Below, piece after piece: positions 46,470 through 55,860 of a DNA stretch of 64,000 nucleotides (position 1 is its first letter; every line of letters begins with the position of its first letter). The position numbers were made by a program, and so were the translations under genes. A model generated the notes under the pieces. The model did no database searches and was not told the DNA's origin. It saw only the letters and a program-made list of their open reading frames with translations. Location: NCBI GenBank assembly GCA_049975245.1, contig JBNGDB010000012.1, forward strand, positions 1-64,000, written 5' to 3'. This DNA comes from UBA117 sp049975245. Its GTDB lineage: Archaea > Methanobacteriota > Methanobacteria > Methanobacteriales > Methanobacteriaceae.

Positions 46470-48806
46470 CTATATCATTATTAAATTTTTTAAGCCACTC
46501 CATGGACAGTTACCATTCCGGGTCCATCCCGTGGCCACGTTTGGTATTTTAGAATAATTATTAAGCCCCACTAAAAGAAGAACGTCCTGTGCCCGGCTGA
46601 AAGCCACGAAATAGTGGCGGGTAAGATCATCGAAGGCACTGTGACGGCCAGATCTTGTAGGACGTCCCAAGGGTGAACATATTCTGATCTCATCCTCCAT
46701 TATGGAGGATTTACCTCCTTCTTCCGGGAATCGTTTAAAAGCATTTTTAGGATGATTACTCCTAAAATCTGAGCCTACATCCACAATTACCAATGGAAAT
46801 TCCAGTCCTTTGGACTGATGGATAGACATGATGTTAATACGGTTATCAGGTAAGGTTTCCAAGAGTCCTTCATCAACTTTAATGGCTCCTGTGCCTAAAG
46901 GAACGAATATATTCCAATAAGCATCTGTAATGGAATGACATTCAAGTTCAGGGTCATCTTTATTAAAAATAAGTTCACCGGCATAATTAGAGAAAAGCGC
47001 GGTTTCGGCAATGGTACGGGCAATTGCTTCCAGGTATACTAAACCTTCCACGTCATTCTGCAAGGTGGGAATCCAGGTTACCAGTTTATAAACCAAATCC
47101 AGTAATGGGACAACCTTTTTCCAAGTTCTCCTACCTAAAGGTTTTCTATCCTGCCAGGCATTTACAAATGATGGTAAAGATACAGGTGAAGAGGGGGATG
47201 GATTAGATTCAACATATTCATTAGCTTTTTTTCTCCAGTAGATGAAATTTTTTTTAGCAGTATAGGGCATTTTTTCGATAGAATCCTGTATTTCGCACTT
47301 AGGATCTATGCAGTTTAACATGAGTCCGCATAAAACTTGTGTTTCCCATGCTTCCTCCAGGTTCTGACCCCGGGGGTTGAATATAGGTATTTTGAGATTC
47401 TTTCTTAAATGATAGGGAAGTTTCTTGTTTTTAAAGGCTCTTTCTTGGGGTGAACTTATAAGAATGGATAAATCAGTAGGTGAACCCTCCTCAGGGTTAA
47501 CTTTGATTTTAAAATTTTCCACAGAGTAACCTTCACCACAGACCACTTGCATGATAAAATTGGCGAGATCTTCAGATAAGGTTTTAACATCCTCTCTGAA
47601 CATTCCTAAAATGGGGAATTCAGTTATGGGTGGACTTCTTTCTGGTATGATGGCAGGTTTGTCTTTTACCCTGGCAGGTTGAAACTCCTTGTCCAGGTTA
47701 ACGAATTGGTTGCAGAAATTAACAATTTCTTCAGTGGACCGGTAGTTTTGGGATAAGTAGATCAGTTCTACTTTATAATTGGAACGGTTTTGAATGTTTA
47801 AATGTGTTTTAAAACGTTCTTGGAAGTTGGTGAAAAGATCTACCGTGGCTCCCCGGAATCTATAAAGGGACTGGTCATCGTCACCCACCACCGTCATGCT
47901 GCCCCCATTATTTATAGATGCCTTGGCCAGTTGGAAGTAGATCTGTTCCTGGAGGAGATTAGAATCTTGGTATTCATCTACTAGGATGAGTTTTAATCCC
48001 TGGAGGAAGTTTTCTAGTTTTCCTTGTTGTAGTTGGTCAAGAAATTCTGCCTCTAACATGGCAAAGTCATAGAGGCTTCTACTTTCAAGTTCGTGTAGGT
48101 AATCATTTATGGCCTGATAGGCTATTTCAAATCCCGGATGTTGATTCTGTTTTTCTTTTCGAAGTTCTTCCCAGTCTACCTGGTCGTAGTATACACGTTC
48201 TTTTATTTCCAGTAATTGTTTTGCCATCTCGTTAGTGTTAAAACCAAATTTACCACCTCTAAGTTTGATGAGGTACTCCCTCAAGTCTTCATTGTGGTGT
48301 TTTTCCCCCTGGAATAAACCTACATTTAACATTAGGGCGTTGGTTACAAAGTCCTGAATAACAACGGGTGGTGCAGCACCTGGTGCACGATGCAGCTTTA
48401 AAATGTCCTGGGATATGCTGTCCAGGGTGCCGGTTATTATCTGGTTGAAATCTATGAGGCGCAGATGGGGATGAATGTCTATAAATCTTTGATCATTTAA
48501 GAGAACTTGTCTTATTTCATCTCCCCATGAAAGGATTCTTGACCTTAACTCGGCAGCTGCCTTTCTGGTGAATGTTGTAGCTACGATAGATGATGTTGGT
48601 ACTTCATCCACAAATATGAATTTTAATATCTTCAACACCATGACGGTGGTTTTACCACTGCCAGGTCCTGCAACCAGGAATTGTGATTCATTAATAGGAG
48701 CACTTATAGATCGATGCTGATCAGGATTATCCTCAACTCTTATTTTACGTTTGAGTTTTAGAACTGCTATCTCTTCAAATGTTTCATAAGGTATAAGTGA
48801 AGCCAT
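46470..48806 (-). CDS. UvrD/Rep-family superfamily 1 helicase
   Basis: The 778-residue ATP-dependent DNA helicase has Q-motif-like residues QHRSISA, Walker A AGPGSGKTT, motif Ia TFTRKAAAEL, DE box LILVDEYQDS, motif III VVGDDDQSLYRFRGA, motif IV RSTEEIVNF and motif VI HYFVAFSRAQDVLLLVGL, all intact. It lies six bases after the Rad50-like gene and abuts the RecB nuclease gene. The pair resembles AddA/AddB or a RecBCD analogue. A 3'-5' polarity is expected from family knowledge. Confidence 0.9.
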   Translation of the reverse strand: MASLIPYETFEEIAVLKLKRKIRVEDNPDQHRSISAPINESQFLVAGPGSGKTTVMVLKILKFIFVDEVPTSSIVATTFTRKAAAELRSRILSWGDEIRQVLLNDQRFIDIHPHLRLIDFNQIITGTLDSISQDILKLHRAPGAAPPVVIQDFVTNALMLNVGLFQGEKHHNEDLREYLIKLRGGKFGFNTNEMAKQLLEIKERVYYDQVDWEELRKEKQNQHPGFEIAYQAINDYLHELESRSLYDFAMLEAEFLDQLQQGKLENFLQGLKLILVDEYQDSNLLQEQIYFQLAKASINNGGSMTVVGDDDQSLYRFRGATVDLFTNFQERFKTHLNIQNRSNYKVELIYLSQNYRSTEEIVNFCNQFVNLDKEFQPARVKDKPAIIPERSPPITEFPILGMFREDVKTLSEDLANFIMQVVCGEGYSVENFKIKVNPEEGSPTDLSILISSPQERAFKNKKLPYHLRKNLKIPIFNPRGQNLEEAWETQVLCGLMLNCIDPKCEIQDSIEKMPYTAKKNFIYWRKKANEYVESNPSPSSPVSLPSFVNAWQDRKPLGRRTWKKVVPLLDLVYKLVTWIPTLQNDVEGLVYLEAIARTIAETALFSNYAGELIFNKDDPELECHSITDAYWNIFVPLGTGAIKVDEGLLETLPDNRINIMSIHQSKGLEFPLVIVDVGSDFRSNHPKNAFKRFPEEGGKSSIMEDEIRICSPLGRPTRSGRHSAFDDLTRHYFVAFSRAQDVLLLVGLNNYSKIPNVATGWTRNGNCPWSGLKNLIMI

Positions 48807-48812
48807 TATATT

Positions 48813-51527
48813 TTATCTCCTTAGTGTATCATCCATAGAAATAAAGTTTGCATCAGTTAATGAATTGTATTTATCCACATCACAGGTCACCACGATAATC
48901 TGCATATTTTCAGCATTTTCCTGCAGTATTTGTAAAGCATGATGCATTCGAACGGGATCAGTATTAACTAGGGGGTCATCTAAAACCACCAGTTGCCTTT
49001 CATCACGGCTTAAAATAGTACCTAGGGCTAATCGGAAAATGCACCAAACTTGTTCCTGAGTACCGAAGGATAAAAGATCTATAGGTGCCTCCTCTCCATG
49101 GGCAAGAATAGTGTCTGGTTTCATCTCTTTATTGAAGATGAGGGAGTATTTAGTTCCTAAAAGTTTTTCTAGATCCTCAGTGACACGTTTACGGATGGGT
49201 TTTGAGAGTTCGCCTATTATATTCTCTCTGTAAAACGATGTAAGGTCAAATAATAGTTTAAGTGCTTCTGCTTCAGTTTGAAGATTTTTTTCCTTGTTTT
49301 CGAATTGTTCTAAATTCTCTTCTAGAATAGTGGTATCAGTAGATTGGCTGATGAGCATTTGCAGTTCACTATCTGCACGAGCCTTTTTAATTTCTTGGGA
49401 TCGATTATCCTCTTCTAATCGTTCTAATTTCTTTTTGAGGCCTTCGAATGCACTTAAAGGTTGTTGTTCTTTTTCCTCAATTTCACCTTGGTAAACTTTC
49501 CAAGCTCGAGTTTTTTGATCTAAATCAAAGGATAATTGATCCAGTTTATCTTCACGTTCCTCTTTAGTTAGGCCATCATCTTCAAGACGGGATAATACTT
49601 TTTTGATCTCGTCAATACGCTGCGATTTACCATATGCATCCTGATTATTATCATTGATGGTTGTTGATAACTCTTGAGCCCTTTTTCTATCATCTTCTAT
49701 TTCATAATTTAACTGGTTACGATGTTTAGAGAGTGAATCAATTTCATCTTGTAATTGGTTTAGTTTACCAGAAAGTTCTTCAATAACTGGGGTTTTATCT
49801 TTTTTTTCACAGTTTTTATATGGTGAATCATCAGGAATCTTATCCCAATTAGATTTAATCTTGTTCTGGGAGGTCATAATTTCTTGTTGAAGGTCTTCTT
49901 TACTTTTATTTGATTTTTTACCCAGTAAGATTTCAATTCTTTCTACTTCTTTCTTTAAAGAATCTTTATTATTTTGCAATTCCTTTAGTTTGTTTAATTC
50001 ATCTGTACCGTAAGGTGCAGCTAGTTCATTATATTCTGCCTGCATATTCTGTAATTTTTCTTGCATTTCCTTGACATCTTGACTGCCACTTCTAACTACA
50101 AATTCTCCAACTTGATCTATTTTTATTTTTATGGACTGGCTTGCAGTCCATGAAATACTTTCATTATTTTTTAATGAAAATGGATTTTTATGGTTATCTA
50201 AACTTATTTCCCCCTCCATGCGAGGTTGGGCAGTTGCATCTACATTCAATCCAATAGTCTGCAGACGAGTTTGTGAATCATGAATCTCCTGGTGGAGATT
50301 TTCCAGTTTCTCCAATTCCTTGGAAGACGGAGCAATAATAGTATTGTATTTTTCTTGGTGAAGATAAAGATCATCGTATAGCTGACTTATCTCCTGGAAA
50401 CGATCTTTGAGGGATTCTAATGTAATTTCATCCTTCAATGTACTGTGAGCAATACCTGCAATATTCTTTTCTTCTATGGATTTTTGGATATCATCATTTG
50501 TATCTTGAAGTGCAAGGGTCTTATCTTGGATTTGAGTATCAATAAATTCAAATTGTTCTTGTAATGGGCCAATTTTATTGTTAATATCATTAATACTTGA
50601 CTGAATAGTTCTAATTTCATCCTTATTTTGATTGATTTGATCTATTTTTTCTTTAAGAGCAGTTGATTTGGAGTCTAATTCTTTAATTTCACGTTCAATT
50701 TCTTCTCTGTTCTTCTGATGTTTTCGTGCAGCTTCCACTTCTTCTTCGAGTTTATCTTTTTCCTTTTTAGCTGATTCCAGATTGCTCTGATTTTTTTTAA
50801 GCAAGAATTCGGTATCATCAATCTCTCTTATTAACTCATCTGTCCTTGTTTTATTCCGTTCTGATTGGGATAATTCATCTTTCAGGGTTTTAATCTCTTC
50901 TTGAACTTTAGATAATTCGCTTCCCTTTTTCAGAGTTCTCTTTTTTTCAGTGAATATATCTAAAAATCGGGATCTAATCTCGCCTAAAACCTTTTTTTCT
51001 TTATCAGATTCAATAGTAGCCCCTAACATGGTCTGCAAGCAAGAAAGAGTTTCATCGTTTAGATCATCACTGATGATTGGTTTGCCTTGGACCATCCACA
51101 GGGTTTGTCCCAGTCCCCAAAGTTCTGGTTTGGTGTCCCCTCTGGGGGGTAGTTGGCCCCCTACCAGTTGGATGAGTTCCTGGTCAGCCTTATCGCCCTC
51201 TGCTATTTTCCTCCAAGCTTCACCTTCCATTTTCTCTAATAAACTTTTTCTTTCCTGAAAACCTTTAGTTATCCTATATTTTTGCCCATTCTTTTGGAAG
51301 GTAATGGTAGAACGAGGCTGCAATGAACTACCCCACGGTTTCAGAGATTTAATTTTACCAGATCCGCTAGTGTGCTTGGAGTAGAAAGTAGTGATAATTG
51401 AGTCGATTAAAGTACTTTTACCACTCTCATTAGGGCCATATAGAATGTTCAAACCATTTTTTAGCTCTATTTCAACTGGATATGTAAACTTTTTCCAGTT
51501 TTCTAGTCTGATGCTTTGAACATTCAT
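48813..51527 (-). CDS. Rad50/YhaN-like SMC-type ATPase
   Basis: The 904-residue protein has Walker A YGPNESGKS (about residue 32), long coiled coils, a small beta-rich insert near residue 450-500 and a C-terminal lobe with LSFGTQEQVW (signature region) and Walker B LVVLDDPLVNTD. No C-x-x-C zinc hook is present, unlike classical Rad50, which brings it closer to YhaN-type proteins. Its start lies one base after the Mre11-like gene. The complex should hold DNA ends while Mre11 cuts. Confidence 0.85.
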   Translation of the reverse strand: MNVQSIRLENWKKFTYPVEIELKNGLNILYGPNESGKSTLIDSIITTFYSKHTSGSGKIKSLKPWGSSLQPRSTITFQKNGQKYRITKGFQERKSLLEKMEGEAWRKIAEGDKADQELIQLVGGQLPPRGDTKPELWGLGQTLWMVQGKPIISDDLNDETLSCLQTMLGATIESDKEKKVLGEIRSRFLDIFTEKKRTLKKGSELSKVQEEIKTLKDELSQSERNKTRTDELIREIDDTEFLLKKNQSNLESAKKEKDKLEEEVEAARKHQKNREEIEREIKELDSKSTALKEKIDQINQNKDEIRTIQSSINDINNKIGPLQEQFEFIDTQIQDKTLALQDTNDDIQKSIEEKNIAGIAHSTLKDEITLESLKDRFQEISQLYDDLYLHQEKYNTIIAPSSKELEKLENLHQEIHDSQTRLQTIGLNVDATAQPRMEGEISLDNHKNPFSLKNNESISWTASQSIKIKIDQVGEFVVRSGSQDVKEMQEKLQNMQAEYNELAAPYGTDELNKLKELQNNKDSLKKEVERIEILLGKKSNKSKEDLQQEIMTSQNKIKSNWDKIPDDSPYKNCEKKDKTPVIEELSGKLNQLQDEIDSLSKHRNQLNYEIEDDRKRAQELSTTINDNNQDAYGKSQRIDEIKKVLSRLEDDGLTKEEREDKLDQLSFDLDQKTRAWKVYQGEIEEKEQQPLSAFEGLKKKLERLEEDNRSQEIKKARADSELQMLISQSTDTTILEENLEQFENKEKNLQTEAEALKLLFDLTSFYRENIIGELSKPIRKRVTEDLEKLLGTKYSLIFNKEMKPDTILAHGEEAPIDLLSFGTQEQVWCIFRLALGTILSRDERQLVVLDDPLVNTDPVRMHHALQILQENAENMQIIVVTCDVDKYNSLTDANFISMDDTLRR

Positions 51528-51528
51528 T

Positions 51529-52725
51529 TTATGATACCTCCTTAATCATCTGGTACATTAAAAGAAATGCACGGTTTAATACCTCTGGTGATAGACCTTC
51601 CAACATATCCTTCTTTTGGAGTTGGCTGAAGATTTCCCGGGTGCGTTCTGGACTAATATTAGAGTATTCCTGGATTTCTGGCTGGGTCTTCATAAGGGCC
51701 ATTAAAGCCTCAAATGTTTGATTAACCACAGCACCCTCAGGTAAGAGGGCCTTTAATTCAAGAAGGTTGGGTTTGAGGTAAAGTTCATCCATAAAAAGTT
51801 GAAAGAACATAAAATGATTCCCAAAAGAATTATCTAATTGGGATAGAAAATTTATAGTTTCCTGATCAGTAACACCCTTAACTTCCAGGGAGATAACACT
51901 ATTTTCAGGTTCTTGAATGCTTTCCAGTTCTGATTCTAGGATCTGAGCATCAGATAAACTGTTAATCTCTTTAACATGTTCCTGCCAGGACAGTGTACCT
52001 ACATCTATTGGCGTGATATTGGGTGTGGTGTTGGGTGCGTCAATTTCCACAATAACTGCTTGGCCGCTGTTATTTTCACCAAATTTAGTGGTTTCCGGGG
52101 TTCCAGGATATACAGTTCTGGTAATACCGTTAGAATCTTCTTGTTTGAATAGTGAGTGCCATTCCCCCAGAGCTAAATAATCCAAGCCTGATTTTTCTGT
52201 TCTTAGTGGATCTATGGGAAAGTTAGCATCTTCAATGAAGCCCGCTTGAAGGTTACCGTGAGCTGCTCCAATTGATATATGATTATTTTCGTTAGCATCA
52301 ATCCACTGGGTTGGATCATCTTTTGACTTTTTCTGACTAACCGGGCAAGGATAGATGGTTACATTACCTAAATCTAAAGGTTTTTCTTCATGGAAAATAG
52401 TGAGGTTATCTAGACTATCCCATATTTGATCATTAAATAAAGAATTTTTACCAAGGGGGTCATGGTTGCCCGGGAGTATATAAACTGGGGTGGGAGCTAC
52501 TTTTGAGATCATGGTGGAAACTGAGGTTACCAAACTTCTGTTGACCTGGTTGCTGTCGAATAGGTCACCAGCAATTAAAATAAAATCAACATTATATTCT
52601 TTGGACTTATTTAGAAGTTTTTCCACAGTTTTTAGTCGAATTTCTCTTGCTTTTTGTGCTTTATCCCCTAATTTTTTGTATTTAATACCTAAATGCCAGT
52701 CTGCAGTGTGCAGGAATTTTACCAA
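51529..52725 (-). CDS. Mre11/SbcD-like nuclease
   Basis: The 398-residue calcineurin-type phosphoesterase has motifs in order: HTADWHLG, AGDLFDS, LPGNHDP, AHGN and GEWHS, giving the two-metal site of Mre11/YhaO nucleases. The C-terminal part (from about 250) is unassigned and probably binds the ATPase partner. The TTG start follows GGGGGTTGGAGA. It is the first gene of a four-gene operon and is divergent from the SMC-McrBC operon, with about 500 bases between them. Confidence 0.85.
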   Translation of the reverse strand: MVKFLHTADWHLGIKYKKLGDKAQKAREIRLKTVEKLLNKSKEYNVDFILIAGDLFDSNQVNRSLVTSVSTMISKVAPTPVYILPGNHDPLGKNSLFNDQIWDSLDNLTIFHEEKPLDLGNVTIYPCPVSQKKSKDDPTQWIDANENNHISIGAAHGNLQAGFIEDANFPIDPLRTEKSGLDYLALGEWHSLFKQEDSNGITRTVYPGTPETTKFGENNSGQAVIVEIDAPNTTPNITPIDVGTLSWQEHVKEINSLSDAQILESELESIQEPENSVISLEVKGVTDQETINFLSQLDNSFGNHFMFFQLFMDELYLKPNLLELKALLPEGAVVNQTFEALMALMKTQPEIQEYSNISPERTREIFSQLQKKDMLEGLSPEVLNRAFLLMYQMIKEVS

Positions 52726-53231
52726 TCTCCAACCCCCAGAATTTATTATAAAAATTTTATTGACTATTTTTAGAATATAATATTACATCTTCCTACCATA
52801 ATATTTTCTATTATAAGTTATATCTAAATAAAAGAGATAATTAATATAAATATTACTGATTTAGGATTATCATATAATTTTTAAATTTAAGATGAATAAT
52901 TTATTCATGTGATAAAGTTACAATTCTCTTTTTGGTAGAACCTAACTAATACAGGAATTAAGTGAATAGTGTAATTGCTCACATTTTATCAGATTAGAAA
53001 GACTTTATTAAGTCTATAAAGACGGTTAAGATATTTATTTTATCATTAATCCATTGAAATATCTCCCTATTCATTTTGTAATCCCACTTTTTATGTATAG
53101 TTACAATTAATTTTTAATAATTTATTTGACCGTATATTTTCCATATTCCTTATTTTATAAAAATTTTTCAATGTTTTAATAAAATAGAAATTTTATAATA
53201 GTTCTAGACATAGAATTATTAGGTGCAAATT
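52726..53231. other. Divergent promoter region between two nuclease operons
   Basis: About 500 AT-rich bases separate the Mre11 and SMC-McrBC operons and should hold both promoters. A weak CRISPR-repeat-like stretch at 52917 was not accepted. No gene is visible. Confidence 0.5.
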
Positions 53232-53414
53232 ATGAAGGGGGAAAGAGAACTTCCAAATACTATTCTGGATGAAATCATCCAGGAGACTATAAAGCAACTT
53301 AAAGGAAAATCTGATTTTGATGATAAAACTATTTTAGAGCTTGAAAATATTTTTAAGGCTAGTAAAACCACTCCTGAGAGTTTGATAGAAATTTTACGGG
53401 GTGGATCTCCATGA
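53232..53414 (+). CDS. 60-residue helical protein coupled to an SMC-like ATPase
   Basis: The small charged helical protein starts MKGERELPNTILDEIIQETI and ends LIEILRGGSP. The start is the ATG at 53232, seven bases after AGGTG. Its stop codon overlaps the start of the ATPase gene (ATGA), so both are made in fixed ratio. No family is recognised; an accessory subunit of the ATPase is likely. Confidence 0.6.
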   Translation: MKGERELPNTILDEIIQETIKQLKGKSDFDDKTILELENIFKASKTTPESLIEILRGGSP

Positions 53415-55813
53415 GGATACATGAACTTGAAATCTGTAACTTCAGGGGGATAAAGGAATTAAAACTTGAACCTAATGGTAAAAACTTCTTAATTTCAGGT
53501 CCTAATGGTTCAGGTAAAAGTGCCATTGTGGATGCAGTGGACTTTCTTTTAACTGGTGATGTCTCCCGGATGAAAGGACCTGGAACCAAGGACATAAAAC
53601 TAAAAGAACACGCACCTCATGTGGCTTCAGATGTGAAGGATTGCTGGGTTAAAGCAGTGGTGAAGCTTTCAGATATTGATGAACATGTTGAAATCAAACG
53701 TGAAATGATTAAACCTAGAAATCTCATCTGTGATGAGAGATATGTTGATTTATTAAAACCGGTTCAGGAATTAGCTTCCAGGGGGCAGCACGTATTAACC
53801 CGACGGGAGATTCTTAACTTTGTTACAGCCGATGCCCATAGAAGGGGGAAACAGATACAAAACCTGCTAAAGATTAATGAAGTAGATGCAACCCGTCAAA
53901 TACTGGTCAAAGTTAGAAATAATTTAAAAAATGAATTCCAAAATGCCAAGGGAAATCTGAAGACCAGCCAATCACACATAAACTCCACAGTTAGTATTGA
54001 TAGTTTTAATGAAGAATCAGTTCTTAATTTTGTAAATGAAAATAGGGAAATATTAGGTGGAGAGGCATTAACTGTGCTTGATTCTGTCCAACTAAAAAAT
54101 AATATTCAATCTCCAGATATTCATTCTGATACTAGCATCAACCTGGAATTATTGGAAAAAGACTTGGAAAACCTTCCAACTGCTGAATTTCTAGAGGAGT
54201 TTGGGTTGTTACAATCTAAATTTCAAGATTTGTATAATAAAATCAGATCTGATGAAACCCAACCACAAGATAGGCTGCTTTTAACAGAATTGGGTTTGAA
54301 GTTAACTGGGGATGTGTGTCCCTTATGTGATACTCCCTGGGACCCTGATGAACTGGAGAATCATATCTCCCAGAAACTGGATAATCTAAAAGAAACCAAA
54401 AAAGACCTAGAAAGGATTGAAGAATTAGCTGGTGAGATATCTCATCAAGTTAAAGATAAGCTTAAAAGTATTGGAGAAGTGCTTAAAGCAACCAGAAAGT
54501 TAGGATTAGAAACAAAAAGCCATCAAATTACATTTTGGGAGGAGAATCTTTTAAGGATTGATAAAGCACTGGAGAAGGGTGATTATAGTGGTGAAGAATT
54601 ACCTGAAGCCGGGGATCTTAGAGAAATTGGGGATCTAATCTTCAAAATGGCAGAAAAACATTACGGGGCCACTTCCCCAGAGCAGACTGCCTGGGATAAA
54701 CTCAACCGATTGGAAGAGAACCTGAAATATTATGAAGAAAACCTTATAAAAAGAGAAAAAGCTGAATATGCACTACGTAATGCTGAGACACTTCTAAGTG
54801 CTTTTATTGAAAGCAGGGATCAGATTCTTGATGATCTGTACACAGATATTAAGGACCGTTTTGTGGAGCTTTACAGAAAGCTTCATAGTAGTGATGAGGA
54901 AAACTTTGATGCCTTAATTGCATCTTCAGGTGCTGAAGTGGACTTTAAAGTGAATTTCCATGGCCAGGGAAACCACCCTCCCCATGCACTACACAGTGAA
55001 GGACATCAGGATAGTATGGGGATCTGCTTATATCTTGCCCTGGCAGAGCGTCTGACAAAGGGATATATTGACCTTATAGTTTTGGATGATGTTATGATGA
55101 GTGTGGATGCACCTCACAGGAGGCAGATATGCCACCTCCTGGCAGATTTTTTTAAGGGAAAGCAGTTTTTTATTACTACTCATGATCAGACTTGGGCCAG
55201 GCAGTTACAGTCTGAGGGTGTTATCAAGTCTAAAAATCGAGTTGAATTATCTAACTGGACAATTCATGACGGTCCCAGAGTTAACTATATTGGAGATATT
55301 TGGCAACCTATTGAAAAAGATCTTAAGAGAAATGATGTCCCTGCTGCTGCAGCAAAGTTAAGAAGGGGTTCAGAAGAATACTTCAGTTTGGTTTGTTCTG
55401 CACTGCAAGCTCCTGTTAAATTCAAGTTTAGCGGCCAATATGAATTAGGTGATCTACTAAGTGGAGCCCAGTCAGCTTATAATAAATATTTAAAACGGGC
55501 TAAAACTGCTGCAAGGTCTTGGGAAAATTACTCAGAATTAGAAAAACTTATTGAGATAGAAAAATATTCTAAAGATGTCTTTAGGCGTATAAATATTGAA
55601 AGATGGGCTGTAAACCCTGCTGTGCATTTTAATGAGTGGGCTGATTTCACTCCACAAGATTTTAAACCTGTAATGTTATCCTTCCAGGATTTGTTTTCAT
55701 TATTCCAATGTGATAATTGTGGCACTATCCTACATCTAACAATGAATGGAATGAATCCTGAATCAATTAAATGTAATTGCGGGAGTTTTAATTGGAATCT
55801 GGTTAAGAAATGA
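53411..55813 (+). CDS. SMC/Rad50-like ATPase with CPLC hook and C-terminal zinc ribbon
   Basis: The 800-residue protein has Walker A SGPNGSGKS (about residue 30-38), coiled-coil arms around a CPLCDTPW motif (about residue 303) that may act as a zinc hook, an ABC signature replaced by HSEGHQDSMG, and Walker B LIVLDDVMMSVD (Asp-Asp). A zinc ribbon (CDNCGTI...CNCG) closes the protein. It probably loads onto foreign or damaged DNA. It lies 47 bases upstream of the McrB-like gene, so it looks like the sensor of that operon; Lamassu-type or RloC-like ATPases are alternatives. Confidence 0.75.
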   Translation: MRIHELEICNFRGIKELKLEPNGKNFLISGPNGSGKSAIVDAVDFLLTGDVSRMKGPGTKDIKLKEHAPHVASDVKDCWVKAVVKLSDIDEHVEIKREMIKPRNLICDERYVDLLKPVQELASRGQHVLTRREILNFVTADAHRRGKQIQNLLKINEVDATRQILVKVRNNLKNEFQNAKGNLKTSQSHINSTVSIDSFNEESVLNFVNENREILGGEALTVLDSVQLKNNIQSPDIHSDTSINLELLEKDLENLPTAEFLEEFGLLQSKFQDLYNKIRSDETQPQDRLLLTELGLKLTGDVCPLCDTPWDPDELENHISQKLDNLKETKKDLERIEELAGEISHQVKDKLKSIGEVLKATRKLGLETKSHQITFWEENLLRIDKALEKGDYSGEELPEAGDLREIGDLIFKMAEKHYGATSPEQTAWDKLNRLEENLKYYEENLIKREKAEYALRNAETLLSAFIESRDQILDDLYTDIKDRFVELYRKLHSSDEENFDALIASSGAEVDFKVNFHGQGNHPPHALHSEGHQDSMGICLYLALAERLTKGYIDLIVLDDVMMSVDAPHRRQICHLLADFFKGKQFFITTHDQTWARQLQSEGVIKSKNRVELSNWTIHDGPRVNYIGDIWQPIEKDLKRNDVPAAAAKLRRGSEEYFSLVCSALQAPVKFKFSGQYELGDLLSGAQSAYNKYLKRAKTAARSWENYSELEKLIEIEKYSKDVFRRINIERWAVNPAVHFNEWADFTPQDFKPVMLSFQDLFSLFQCDNCGTILHLTMNGMNPESIKCNCGSFNWNLVKK

Positions 55814-55860
55814 TTATGTTATGATTAAAGGAATTTATAACAATTTCAGAGGAGATTAAA

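Noticed and set aside
52917..52953. CRISPR-repeat-like stretch in the divergent promoter region (starts GTTACAAT)
   Set aside because: Only the first 25 bases match moderately (about 19 positions), the other end does not, and there is no neighbour repeat; chance similarity in AT-rich DNA is likely.
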